Below, one piece after another: positions 25,908 to 34,692 of a stretch of 64,000 bases of DNA. Both the position numbers and the translations under genes were made by a program. Every line of letters starts with the position of its first letter. Position 1 is the stretch's first letter. Below the pieces are notes generated by a model that was not told the DNA's origin, did no database searches, and was given only the letters and a program-made list of their open reading frames with translations. The stretch comes from Flavobacterium faecale (GTDB lineage Bacteria; Bacteroidota; Bacteroidia; Flavobacteriales; Flavobacteriaceae). The stretch spans positions 372,001 through 436,000 of the forward strand of contig NZ_CP020918.1 of assembly GCF_003076455.1 (NCBI RefSeq), read 5' to 3'.

Positions 25908-26489
25908 TTATAAGTTTTTCAACGCCTTCTTTATAATCGTTTCTACAGAAGCATCTGGGTCTTCCTTAACGATTTTTTCAATTATTTTCTCAGAAGCTTT
26001 TCGAACAAAGCCTAACACCTCTAGAGCAGATAACGCTTCATCTCTATTTGTATTGCTTTGCGAAATCGAAACTTCATCGATATCGTACAATTTCAACATT
26101 TTTTCTTTCAAATCCAAAATAACACGTTGCGCTGTTTTGATTCCAATACCTTTAATAGATTGAATTGTAGCCACATCACCAGAAGCAATAGCATTGATAA
26201 TTTGCTTTGGATCCATGGACGACAACATTTGTCGTGCAATATTAGCACCTATTCCTGAAACTGAAATCAACAATTTGAAAATTTCTCTTTCTGATTTTTC
26301 TACAAAGCCAAATAAAGTATGTGAATCCTCCTTTATTTGAAGGTAAGTAAACAACTTTATAAAATCTGTTGTAGGTAGTAATGAATACGTATGCAACGAA
26401 ATATTGACATGATACCCCACTCCACCACAATCGATTACAACATCGGTTGGTGTTTTTTCAACTAATTTCCCTTGTAAATGTGCTATCAT
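25908..26489 (-). CDS. ruvA: Holliday junction branch migration protein RuvA
   Basis: 193 residues: OB-fold N-terminus ('MIAHLQGKLVEKTPTDVVIDCGGVGYHV'-type, split here as MIAHLQGKLVEK), two helix-hairpin-helix motifs ('ISVSGIGANIARQML', 'IKGIGIKTAQRVILDL'), and the flexible C-terminal RuvB-binding domain ('EALSALEVLGF'). It binds four-way junctions and loads RuvB (encoded at 30596-31618, not adjacent). A terminator hairpin ends 13 bases before its ATG, leaving no room for a promoter. Confidence 0.96.
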   Translation of the reverse strand: MIAHLQGKLVEKTPTDVVIDCGGVGYHVNISLHTYSLLPTTDFIKLFTYLQIKEDSHTLFGFVEKSEREIFKLLISVSGIGANIARQMLSSMDPKQIINAIASGDVATIQSIKGIGIKTAQRVILDLKEKMLKLYDIDEVSISQSNTNRDEALSALEVLGFVRKASEKIIEKIVKEDPDASVETIIKKALKNL

Positions 26490-26502
26490 ATCATCAATAA
26501 AA

Positions 26503-26537
26503 ACACCTATAACTCAACAGAATCGAGTTATAGGTGT
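26503..26537 (-). terminator. Intrinsic terminator between maeB and ruvA
   Basis: ACACCTATAACTC (26503-26515) pairs perfectly with GAGTTATAGGTGT (26525-26537), with a minus-strand T run. It ends 13 bases before the ruvA start codon. Confidence 0.82.
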
Positions 26538-26554
26538 GTTAATTATTACTTCAA

Positions 26555-28834
26555 TTATTTTTTTCTTTTTCCTTTTTCTTGTGCATCTAAAACAGCAATT
26601 GTTGCCATATTAACCATCTCTTCAACACCTGCACCCAATTGAAAAATGTGTACTGGTTTGCTCATACCCATCATAATTGGCCCGATAGATTCTACTTTAT
26701 TCAACTCTTTCAGCAACTTATAAGTAATGTTTGCAGCATCCAAATTAGGGAAAATAAGTATATTCACTTTTTTACCTACCAATGTAGAAAACGGAAATTT
26801 TTCTTTTAACAATTCCGGATTCAATGCAAAGTCAGACTGTATCTCACCATCCACAATTAAATCAGGATGATGTTCGTGTAAATAGGCAACTGCTTCTCTC
26901 ACTTTATTTGCTTTTGGATTTGAAGATGATCCGAAATTAGAATACGAAACCATCGCAATAACAGGCTCTACACCAAACATTCTAGCAGTTTTGGCAGTCA
27001 TTAAAGCAATTTTAGCTAATTCTTCAGCAGTTGGATCTATATTCACAGCCGTATCAGACAAAAACATCGGTCCTCTTGCAGTCATCATCATATTGGTGGT
27101 CGCTACTATTGACGCACCTGGAGCTTTACCTACCAATTGTAACATTGGCTTTAAAACTGTAGCATAACTTCTCGTATGTCCAGTAACCAAACCATCAGCT
27201 TCACCTGTATTAATCATCATGGCTGCAAAATAGTTACGCTCACGCATCAAACGTTGGGCGTCATACAAGGCAATACCACGTCTTTTACGAGATTCAAAGT
27301 ACGTTTCTGCAAAACGCTTTCTTCTTCCGTCTTCAGCTTTATCTTTAGGATCGATGATTTCTACATCAGCATCAAAACCAAGCTCTCCTTTTAATTCTGA
27401 AATTATTTCTTTGTTACCTAATAAGATCGGAATTGCAACCCCTTCTTCCAATACAATTTGAGCAGCTTTCAAAACATCAAGATGTTCTGCTTCAGCAAAT
27501 ACAATCCTTTTCGGATCCATTTTTGCTTTGTTGCTGATCATACGAAGCATTTTATTATCGTTACCTAAACGCTCCAATAAATCCTCTTCGTATTTTGCCC
27601 AATCAGTGATCGGGTTCAGCGCCACTCCAGAGTCCATAGCTGCTTTTGCTACAGCAGGAGCAACAATCGAAATCAATCGTGGGTCAAAAGGTTTTGGTAT
27701 AATATATTCTTTACCAAAAACTAATTTGGTAGCACCATAGGCAACGTTTACTTGTTCTGGTACCGACTCTTTTGCAAGTAAGGCAAGCGCTTGAACAGCA
27801 GCCATTTTCATCGCTTCATTAATTTTGGTTGCACGTACATCAAGTGCTCCTCTAAAAATGTATGGAAAACCAAGTACATTATTAACCTGATTAGGATGAT
27901 CTGAACGACCCGTAGCCATAATCACATCTTTTCTTGTTTGGATTGCTAAATTGTAATCAATCTCAGGGTTTGGATTTGCCATAGCAAATACAATAGGATT
28001 TTCAGCCATTCCTAACAACATATCAGCAGACATAATATCTCCTGATGATAATCCCAAAAATACATCAGCACCTACTAGAGCTTCTCCTAAAGAGATTGGC
28101 TCCATATCTTTGGCAAATTTTAATTGTAATTCAGAAAGCGCAGGATTGTTTTTGGTCAACAAACCTTTACTGTTAAACATCAAAATATTTTCAAGTTTTA
28201 CACCCAACAACATATACAAATCAGCACAAGCTATCGCAGCAGATCCGGCTCCTGAGACAACCATCTTTACATCCTCTGCTTTTTTCTCAGCCAATTCCAA
28301 TGCGTTTATAAGTGCTGCTGAAGAAATAATAGCAGTACCATGTTGGTCATCATGCATTACCGGAATATTCAATTCTTCAACCAACCTACGTTCAATTTCG
28401 AACGATTCTGGAGCTTTAATATCCTCCAAATTAATTCCACCAAAAGTTGGTGCAATATTTTTTACGGTTTGGATAAATTCTTCTATATTTTTTGTATCCA
28501 CTTCAATGTCAAACACATCAATATCAGCAAAGATTTTAAAAAGCAACCCTTTACCTTCCATTACTGGCTTTGACGCCTCTGGACCAATATCACCTAAACC
28601 TAACACTGCGGTTCCGTTCGAAATTACAGCTACTAGATTTCCTTTTGCAGTATATTTATAAACATTATTAACATCTTTAGCAATTTCCAAACAAGGCTCT
28701 GCAACACCCGGTGAATACGCCAATGATAAATCTCTTTGCGTGGCATATTTTTTAGTTGGAACTACTTGTATCTTCCCTGGAGTGGGCTTTGCATGATACA
28801 ATAATGCTTCTCTTCTTTTACTATCCTTGTTCAT
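26555..28834 (-). CDS. maeB: NADP-dependent malic enzyme with phosphotransacetylase domain
   Basis: 759 residues, the length of MaeB-type fusions. Residues about 1-430 are the malic enzyme part ('YSPGVAEPCLEIAKD', the dinucleotide motif 'VVSGAGSAAIACADL', 'GRSDHPNQVNNVLGFPYIFRG'-like). Residues about 430-759 resemble phosphotransacetylase ('RIVFAEAEHLDVLKAAQ', 'GLVTGHTRSYATVLKP'), which in this family is usually regulatory and not catalytic. It oxidatively decarboxylates malate to pyruvate in the cytoplasm, making NADPH. Single gene with its own -7 element and terminator. Confidence 0.95.
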   Translation of the reverse strand: MNKDSKRREALLYHAKPTPGKIQVVPTKKYATQRDLSLAYSPGVAEPCLEIAKDVNNVYKYTAKGNLVAVISNGTAVLGLGDIGPEASKPVMEGKGLLFKIFADIDVFDIEVDTKNIEEFIQTVKNIAPTFGGINLEDIKAPESFEIERRLVEELNIPVMHDDQHGTAIISSAALINALELAEKKAEDVKMVVSGAGSAAIACADLYMLLGVKLENILMFNSKGLLTKNNPALSELQLKFAKDMEPISLGEALVGADVFLGLSSGDIMSADMLLGMAENPIVFAMANPNPEIDYNLAIQTRKDVIMATGRSDHPNQVNNVLGFPYIFRGALDVRATKINEAMKMAAVQALALLAKESVPEQVNVAYGATKLVFGKEYIIPKPFDPRLISIVAPAVAKAAMDSGVALNPITDWAKYEEDLLERLGNDNKMLRMISNKAKMDPKRIVFAEAEHLDVLKAAQIVLEEGVAIPILLGNKEIISELKGELGFDADVEIIDPKDKAEDGRRKRFAETYFESRKRRGIALYDAQRLMRERNYFAAMMINTGEADGLVTGHTRSYATVLKPMLQLVGKAPGASIVATTNMMMTARGPMFLSDTAVNIDPTAEELAKIALMTAKTARMFGVEPVIAMVSYSNFGSSSNPKANKVREAVAYLHEHHPDLIVDGEIQSDFALNPELLKEKFPFSTLVGKKVNILIFPNLDAANITYKLLKELNKVESIGPIMMGMSKPVHIFQLGAGVEEMVNMATIAVLDAQEKGKRKK

Positions 28835-28858
28835 ATTCTTTATTTTTATCCTAATCTA

Positions 28859-28866
28859 CAAAGATA
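28859..28866 (-). promoter_or_regulatory. Promoter -7 element of maeB
   Basis: TATCTTTG on the minus strand, 24 bases before the maeB ATG. Confidence 0.45.
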
Positions 28867-28932
28867 TAAGTCTTGACTTAATAAGGAAGCTTTTATCTTA
28901 ATCTTTTCTTAAAAACAAGTCGAAACATAAAC

Positions 28933-28961
28933 AAAAAAAGGCCGCAATAATTTGCGACCTT
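28933..28961 (-). terminator. Intrinsic terminator after the CBS-domain gene
   Basis: AAGG-C-CGCAA (28938-28947) pairs with TTGCG-A-CCTT (28952-28961) with one mismatch. A seven-base T run lies on the minus strand. Confidence 0.75.
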
Positions 28962-28981
28962 ATAAATCATTATATATTTAA

Positions 28982-29416
28982 TTAACTTTGAGTACCGTTT
29001 ATATAGGAGTCCAAGTGATCAATTGTATTTTTTTGTTTAGCAATAGTAGCTTTTACAATGTCACCAATCGACACTACACCGAGAACTATATTATTTGCAA
29101 CTACTGGTAAATGTCTAATTCTCTTACCACTCATTAAATTCATGCAATAATCAATAGTATCTGTTGGTGCAACTGTAATAATACCCGTTCCCATAATATC
29201 TTTTACCAAAGTATCTTTTGAAGTTTTATCTTTCAAAACTATTTTTCGAGCATAATCTCTTTCTGAGAGGATTCCAACAATTACATCATTATCCATCACC
29301 AATAATGCTCCAACATTTTTTTCGCCCATGACCTTTAAGGCATCATAAACAGAAATTGTAGAAACTATAGAGAACACATCTCCTCCTTTAACGCTTAGTA
29401 TTTGATTTACAGTCAT
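28982..29416 (-). CDS. Protein with two CBS domains
   Basis: 144 residues made only of a CBS pair: first domain about 8-60 ('VYDALKVMGEKNVGALLVMDND.IVGILSERDYAR'-type), second about 72-125 ('TIDYCMNLMSGKRIRHLPVVAN', 'GVVSIGDIVKATI'). CBS pairs bind adenosyl nucleotides (AMP, ATP, NAD or SAM). The 'SERDYARK' loop fits nucleotide binding. Stand-alone proteins of this kind sense energy state, but the target is unknown. Monocistronic by its terminator. Confidence 0.88.
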   Translation of the reverse strand: MTVNQILSVKGGDVFSIVSTISVYDALKVMGEKNVGALLVMDNDVIVGILSERDYARKIVLKDKTSKDTLVKDIMGTGIITVAPTDTIDYCMNLMSGKRIRHLPVVANNIVLGVVSIGDIVKATIAKQKNTIDHLDSYINGTQS

Positions 29417-29562
29417 ATTGATAATAGTTTTAGAATACTAAAGTTATAAAAAAAATCAACATATTACTAAAAACCTAAACAATTTGACCAAAAAAAACTT
29501 AAGAACGATATTATTTAACAGAATTCACAAGTAAAAGAACCTTAACAAATAGCATTTTGAAA

Positions 29563-30423
29563 TTATTGCAAGAATTTAATATTTCTAGTAATCCCAGAAT
29601 ATTTGGAGCGTTTAAGAGGAGAGTCTTTAAAAACATGCTTGAAAGTATCCTCAGTGATCTCTTCCCAGTCTTTTTTTGACATTGACAAAAGGTGCGAATT
29701 AGGATCAAATAGCGGTTCCTTATGTGGTTTAGAAAAACGATTCCAAGGGCAAACGTCTTGACAAATATCACAACCAAACGCCCAATCATCAAATTGGCCT
29801 TTCATACTATCAGGAATATTCTCTTTTAATTCAATAGTAAAATAAGAAATACATTTACTACCGTCTACCACATAAGGCGCTATGATCGCTTGAGTCGGGC
29901 AAGCATCTAAACAAGCAGTGCACGAACCACAGTGATCTGTTACCGCATGATCATAGTCTAATTCTAAATCAATAATAAGTTCCGCTATAAAATAAAAGGA
30001 ACCCACTTTTTGTGTAATGAGATTACTGTTCTTTCCAATCCATCCCAAACCAGATTTAGCAGCCCAAGCTTTATCCAAAACTGGAGCAGAATCCACAAAA
30101 GCACGACCAGACACATCTCCAACAGCCGTTTTAATCGAAAATAACAATTCGTTTAGCTTGTCTTTAACAACAGCGTGATAATCGGTTCCGTAAGCATACT
30201 TCGAAATCTTATAACTATCTTCTACTTGTTTTTTTTCCGGAAAATAATTCAGCAACAATGAAACCACCGTCTTACTGCCTTCTACCAATAATGTTGGATC
30301 TAATCGTTTATCAAAATGATTCTCCATATAGGCCATTTGACCATTATGATTTTTGTTCAACCAATTTTCTAACCTAGGAGCTTCTGTTTCTAAAAAACCA
30401 GCTTTAGAAATACCACAAGACAA
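29563..30423 (-). CDS. queG: Epoxyqueuosine reductase QueG (start codon uncertain)
   Basis: The reductase makes queuosine in tRNA from epoxyqueuosine, using cobalamin and two 4Fe-4S clusters. The motifs '[16 protein letters not shown]' and '[17 protein letters not shown]' supply the eight cysteines. The catalytic-site region '[23 protein letters not shown]' is present with no break of frame. The coordinates use the TTG at 30423, the only canonical start, but the frame continues upstream to about 30483 with a family-like first helix ('[14 protein letters not shown]'). No ATG, GTG or TTG exists there: an ATG at 30510 is cut off by a stop three codons later. An ATT start near 30483 or 30480 would give about 306 residues, the family norm. 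Confidence 0.9.
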   Translation of the reverse strand: MSCGISKAGFLETEAPRLENWLNKNHNGQMAYMENHFDKRLDPTLLVEGSKTVVSLLLNYFPEKKQVEDSYKISKYAYGTDYHAVVKDKLNELLFSIKTAVGDVSGRAFVDSAPVLDKAWAAKSGLGWIGKNSNLITQKVGSFYFIAELIIDLELDYDHAVTDHCGSCTACLDACPTQAIIAPYVVDGSKCISYFTIELKENIPDSMKGQFDDWAFGCDICQDVCPWNRFSKPHKEPLFDPNSHLLSMSKKDWEEITEDTFKHVFKDSPLKRSKYSGITRNIKFLQ

Positions 30424-30546
30424 AAAACCGAGGCGCTTGGCTTCGAATTTTATGAATTGTGTATTTTCTGTTTTAGAAATAATGTAATATTTTAAATTTT
30501 AAATCAGCATAATAGGGCTCCGGATATTAGTATGTACTCTCTAATT

Positions 30547-30569
30547 GATTTTTTTTCGAAAAAAAAATC
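30547..30569. other. Low-GC inverted repeat downstream of ruvB
   Basis: GA, eight T, CG, nine A, TC: an almost perfect palindrome (30547-30569) between ruvB and queG. It could fold as an A/U hairpin at the ruvB transcript end, but GC content is minimal. Confidence 0.4.
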
Positions 30570-30595
30570 ACAATCAGAAGATACAGCTTAAAATA

Positions 30596-31618
30596 CTAAA
30601 AAAGTCCTCCTTGAATATTGGTCTTGATACGTCCCAAATGTTTATAAGCTTTATCAGTAACTTCTCTACCTCTAGGTGTACGCATGATAAAACCTTCTTG
30701 TATAAGGAATGGCTCATACACCTCTTCAATAGTTTCACTACTTTCAGATACAGCAGTCGCTAAGGTTGACAAACCAACTGGACCTCCTTTGAACTTATCA
30801 ATAATAGTTGTCAAAATCTTGTTGTCCATCTCATCCAAACCATGAGCATCAACGTTCAAAGCTTTTAAACTATACCGAGCAATTTCAATGTCAATAGTAC
30901 CATTCCCTTTTATTTGAGCAAAATCCCTTACTCTTCGTAATAAGGCATTCGCAATACGAGGTGTACCACGGCTACGACCTGCAATCTCTATAGCAGCTTC
31001 ATGTGAAATTGGCATTTTCAAAATTGAAGAAGATCGCTCTACAATACTTGTCAATAATTCGGTAGTATAATATTGTAAACGAGAAGAAATACCGAAACGA
31101 GCACGCATTGGCGCAGTTAATAATCCTGAGCGCGTAGTGGCGCCAATCAAAGTAAACGGATTAAGATTAATTTGAACGGTTCTAGCATTAGGACCAGACT
31201 CAATCATTATATCAATCTTAAAATCTTCCATGGCAGAATATAAGTACTCCTCCACTATCGGACTTAACCGGTGAATTTCATCAATAAATAAAACATCGCG
31301 TTCGTCAAGATTGGTCAGTAGTCCAGCCAAATCACCCGGTTTATCCAACACAGGACCAGAGGTAATTTTAATACCAACTTCTAATTCATTAGCCAAAATG
31401 TTTGCCAATGTCGTTTTACCCAAACCTGGAGGACCATGAAACAACGTATGATCCAAAGCTTCATTACGCTGATTAGCTGCTGCCACAAAAACCTTGAGGT
31501 TTTCTAAAACTTGATCTTGACCAGCAAAATCATCAAAAGACAGCGGTCTTAATCTTTTTTCAAGATCAAATTCTTCCGAACCAAAACCATCTGTAGTAGG
31601 ATCTAAATTTTCATTCAT
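30596..31618 (-). CDS. ruvB: Holliday junction branch migration helicase RuvB
   Basis: 340 residues, standard. Walker [13 protein letters not shown] (Gly62-Thr69), Walker B '[11 protein letters not shown]', sensor '[18 protein letters not shown]' and the C-terminal winged helix ('[20 protein letters not shown]'). RuvB is the hexameric AAA+ motor that moves Holliday junctions with RuvA. A TATATTTG element ends only 4 bases before the ATG, so the mRNA may be leaderless or nearly so. It sits directly downstream of the cox operon terminator. Confidence 0.97.
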   Translation of the reverse strand: MNENLDPTTDGFGSEEFDLEKRLRPLSFDDFAGQDQVLENLKVFVAAANQRNEALDHTLFHGPPGLGKTTLANILANELEVGIKITSGPVLDKPGDLAGLLTNLDERDVLFIDEIHRLSPIVEEYLYSAMEDFKIDIMIESGPNARTVQINLNPFTLIGATTRSGLLTAPMRARFGISSRLQYYTTELLTSIVERSSSILKMPISHEAAIEIAGRSRGTPRIANALLRRVRDFAQIKGNGTIDIEIARYSLKALNVDAHGLDEMDNKILTTIIDKFKGGPVGLSTLATAVSESSETIEEVYEPFLIQEGFIMRTPRGREVTDKAYKHLGRIKTNIQGGLF

Positions 31619-31622
31619 CTAA

Positions 31623-31630
31623 CAAATATA
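31623..31630 (-). promoter_or_regulatory. Possible promoter -7 element immediately before ruvB
   Basis: TATATTTG on the minus strand, 4 bases before the ATG. If used, transcription would start at or inside the start codon. No -33 element recognised. Confidence 0.35.
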
Positions 31631-31650
31631 TAACAAAGTTTCATAAAATA

Positions 31651-31683
31651 AAAAATGCCTTTCTGTAATAGAAAGGCATTTTT
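31651..31683 (-). terminator. Terminator of the act-cox operon
   Basis: AAAAATGCCTTTC (31651-31663) pairs perfectly with GAAAGGCATTTTT (31671-31683). It lies 16 bases after the coxI stop. Confidence 0.88.
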
Positions 31684-31699
31684 TAAATATATTTTTTTT

Positions 31700-33496
31700 C
31701 TAGTGATGTAACACTTCTTCACCTGGTTTCATTGGAACCGTTTGCGGAACGAAATCTTCATCATGACCTGGATTAGAATAATCATAAGGCCATCTGTGAA
31801 CTTCTGGAATTTCTCCAGGCCAGTTACCGTGAATATGCTCTACCGGTGTAGTCCATTCCAAAGTATTTGATCTCCAAGGATTTTGTACTGCTTTCTTACC
31901 AACAAAGATACTGCTAAAGAAATTATACAAAAATACCAATTGAAACACACCACCAACCAAGGCAAATGTTGTAATCAAAACGTTTACGTTTTGTAAATCA
32001 TCAAACAATGGAAAGTTAGTATTAGTATAGTAACGTCTAGGTAAACCAGCTAGTCCAATAAAGTGCATCGGGAAGAAAACACCATAAGCACACACTGCAG
32101 TTACCCAAAAGTGAACATAACCCATATTTTTATTTAACATTCTTCCAAACAATTTTGGGAACCAATGGTAAATACCTCCAAACATACCGTAAAGAGCAGA
32201 AATACCCATTACTAAGTGGAAGTGAGCAATTACAAAATAAGTATCATGAACGTTAATATCTAATGTACTATCACCTAAAATAATTCCAGTTAAACCTCCA
32301 GTAATAAAGGTTGACACCATTCCGATAGAAAACAACATTGCTGGATTCAATTGTAAGTTTCCTTTCCATAAAGTTGTGATCCAATTAAATGCTTTTACAG
32401 CAGATGGAATCGCAATCAGTAAGGTTGTAAAAGTAAACACAGATCCCAAGAATGGATTCATACCAGAGATAAACATATGGTGTCCCCAAACAATTGTAGA
32501 TAAAAATGCAATTGCAAGAACAGACATAATCATCGCTCTATATCCAAAAATTGGTTTACGAGAGTTTGTAGCTAAAATTTCAGATACAAGACCCATCGCA
32601 GGTAAGATAACGATATATACCTCAGGGTGACCTAAGAACCAAAATAAGTGCTCAAACAATACAGGAGAACCACCTTGATAATGTAAAACCTCACCAGCGA
32701 TATAAATATCAGACAAGAAGAAAGAAGTACCAAAACTTCTATCAAAGATTAATAATAAACAAGCTGACAAAAGAACAGGAAACGATACAACTCCAATAAT
32801 AGCAGTTACAAAGAATGTCCAGATAGTAAGAGGTAATCTAGTCATAGACATACCCTTAGTTCTTAAGTTAATTACTGTTACAATATAGTTCAAAGAACCC
32901 ATCAAAGAAGATGCTATAAAAATAGCCATGGAAATTAACCATAAAGTCATTCCCATTCCTGAACCAGGAATAGCTTGCGGTAAAGCACTCAAAGGAGGAT
33001 AAATTGTCCAACCTGCAGAAGCAGGACCTGCTTCAACAAATAATGAGCTTAACATAATAACAGCTGACAAAAAGAACAACCAATAGGAAATCATATTCAT
33101 GAATCCAGAAGCCATATCCCTTGCTCCAATTTGTAGCGGTATCAGCAAATTACTAAACGTACCACTAAGACCGGCGGTCAGTACAAAGAAAACCATTATG
33201 GTACCGTGAATGGTAACTAGTGCTAAATAGACGTCATTTTTCATTACTCCATCTGGAGCCCATTTATCACCTAAAATAAAATTGAAAATTTTAAAAGATT
33301 CTTCTGGCCATGCTAATTGCATTCTAAAAAGCATTGACATACCAATTCCAATAACTCCCATAATAATACCTGTAATTAAGTATTGTTTGGCAATCATCTT
33401 ATGATCAATACTAAAAATATATTTAGTAATGAATGTATCTTTATGATGATGTTCGTGTTCGTGATCGTGTCCGTGATCGTGACCTTCTGCTGACAT
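31700..33496 (-). CDS. ctaD: Cytochrome c oxidase subunit I
   Basis: 598 residues, about 12 membrane helices. Haem and CuB ligands are visible: 'GTIMVFFVL' (low-spin His region), 'FWFLGHPEVYIVILPAMG' (CuB His and cross-linked Tyr), 'WGHHMF' (two CuB His) and 'HDTYFVIAHFHLVMG' (haem a3 and haem a His). It is the proton-pumping catalytic core reducing oxygen to water. The cytoplasmic start is unusually His-rich (GHDHGHDHEHEHHHKD). Last gene of the act-cox operon. Confidence 0.97.
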   Translation of the reverse strand: MSAEGHDHGHDHEHEHHHKDTFITKYIFSIDHKMIAKQYLITGIIMGVIGIGMSMLFRMQLAWPEESFKIFNFILGDKWAPDGVMKNDVYLALVTIHGTIMVFFVLTAGLSGTFSNLLIPLQIGARDMASGFMNMISYWLFFLSAVIMLSSLFVEAGPASAGWTIYPPLSALPQAIPGSGMGMTLWLISMAIFIASSLMGSLNYIVTVINLRTKGMSMTRLPLTIWTFFVTAIIGVVSFPVLLSACLLLIFDRSFGTSFFLSDIYIAGEVLHYQGGSPVLFEHLFWFLGHPEVYIVILPAMGLVSEILATNSRKPIFGYRAMIMSVLAIAFLSTIVWGHHMFISGMNPFLGSVFTFTTLLIAIPSAVKAFNWITTLWKGNLQLNPAMLFSIGMVSTFITGGLTGIILGDSTLDINVHDTYFVIAHFHLVMGISALYGMFGGIYHWFPKLFGRMLNKNMGYVHFWVTAVCAYGVFFPMHFIGLAGLPRRYYTNTNFPLFDDLQNVNVLITTFALVGGVFQLVFLYNFFSSIFVGKKAVQNPWRSNTLEWTTPVEHIHGNWPGEIPEVHRWPYDYSNPGHDEDFVPQTVPMKPGEEVLHH

Positions 33497-33524
33497 ATAA
33501 GTTTACTTTAAATTTTCTTAATAA

Positions 33525-34673
33525 TTATTTTACTGCTACTACAGGAGCAACAACTACTGAATCTTTCGAAACACCTTCACCATCTGCAGCGGGTGCAGGA
33601 GCAGCGTTAGCATCTCTTACTTGTACAGCCAATAAAGCTTGTTCTTTTAACCATTTTTTATAATCCTCTGGGGTATCAACTACAATTTTCATTTGCATGT
33701 TGTAATGTGAAGCACCACAAATTTTATTACAAAGTAACAAATAATCAAAAGTATATGGATCAAGAGCAGTTCCACCCTTAGCCACTAAATCAATAGATTT
33801 TTTAGCTCTTAACTCATTAATATGAGATACTTTCTCAATCATATAAGGTAACTCTCTATACTCAGCTGTTGTGTAAACTGGTTCGAAAGCAAATTCAGTA
33901 ACCATACCAGGAACACAGTTCATTTGAGCTCTAAAATGTGGCATATAAGCAGAGTGCAAAACATCCTGCGACCTCATTTTAAAGTGAACCTTTTTCCCTT
34001 TAGGAATGTGTAATTCTGAAACTACAATATCATCTTGAGAATTTTTGTCTGACATATCCACACCAAGAGTATTGATTCCCTCAATGTATCTTACGTTTGC
34101 CTTACCAAGAACATTATCTTCACCAGCATAACGGGCAGACCACTTAAATTGCTGAGCATAAAGCTCAATAACTACTGTATCTTCATCTTCATCTATAAAC
34201 ATAATGTTAGTCCAAGCATACAATCCGTAAAGAATCAAACCTGCAAGAACAACAGCTGGAATAATACTCCAAACAGCTTCTAGCTTGTTATTATCTGCAA
34301 AGAATAAAGCCTTTTGACCTTGCTTTCCTCTATACTTAAAACTAAAGTAGTGAATCAATACCTGCGTAATAGCCTGTACGATAAACAATAAAACCCATGA
34401 AATATTCATCAAACTATCTACTTGAGCACCATGTGCCGAAGCTGGAGTATGCAAAACTAAACCACCCCATTTAAACAAACCATAAATAGTTAGTATATAA
34501 ATGAATGCTAGAAATCCAAACATCAAATAACCCTGAACATTATTATCATTATCATTAGCCACTTGAGAATTGTCCTCATTTGAACCTACCTGAGTAAGAT
34601 CAAATATTTTGGTCAATTGCCATAGAGCAACTGCTAATAAAACTAAAACTATAATTACCAACAAACTCGTCAT
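33525..34673 (-). CDS. ctaC: Cytochrome c oxidase subunit II with CuA site
   Basis: 382 residues, longer than most (about 250-350). There are helices at about 1-18, 50-70, 92-112 and 137-155, one or two more than in standard subunit II. The cupredoxin domain has 'LHSAYMPHFRAQMN' (CuA His) and 'LLCNKICGASHYNMQM' (CxxxC...H..M), which completes the CuA ligand set. An insert of about 35 residues separates the two motifs. The C-terminus is Ala/Pro-rich and low-complexity. It takes electrons from cytochrome c (or directly from ACIII) and passes them to subunit I. Confidence 0.95.
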   Translation of the reverse strand: MTSLLVIIVLVLLAVALWQLTKIFDLTQVGSNEDNSQVANDNDNNVQGYLMFGFLAFIYILTIYGLFKWGGLVLHTPASAHGAQVDSLMNISWVLLFIVQAITQVLIHYFSFKYRGKQGQKALFFADNNKLEAVWSIIPAVVLAGLILYGLYAWTNIMFIDEDEDTVVIELYAQQFKWSARYAGEDNVLGKANVRYIEGINTLGVDMSDKNSQDDIVVSELHIPKGKKVHFKMRSQDVLHSAYMPHFRAQMNCVPGMVTEFAFEPVYTTAEYRELPYMIEKVSHINELRAKKSIDLVAKGGTALDPYTFDYLLLCNKICGASHYNMQMKIVVDTPEDYKKWLKEQALLAVQVRDANAAPAPAADGEGVSKDSVVVAPVVAVK

Positions 34674-34692
34674 CTGTTTATCTCTTTAAATA

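Noticed and set aside
29511..29792. A 93-codon frame overlapping the 3' end of queG.
   Set aside because: It overlaps the Fe-S motifs of queG on the same strand in another frame and has no homology or promoter of its own.
33430..33496. Repeated CGTGATCGTG-like DNA that looks like a short tandem or CRISPR-like repeat.
   Set aside because: It encodes the His/Asp/Glu-rich N-terminus of CoxI; the periodicity is from GAH/GAT codons, not from a DNA array.
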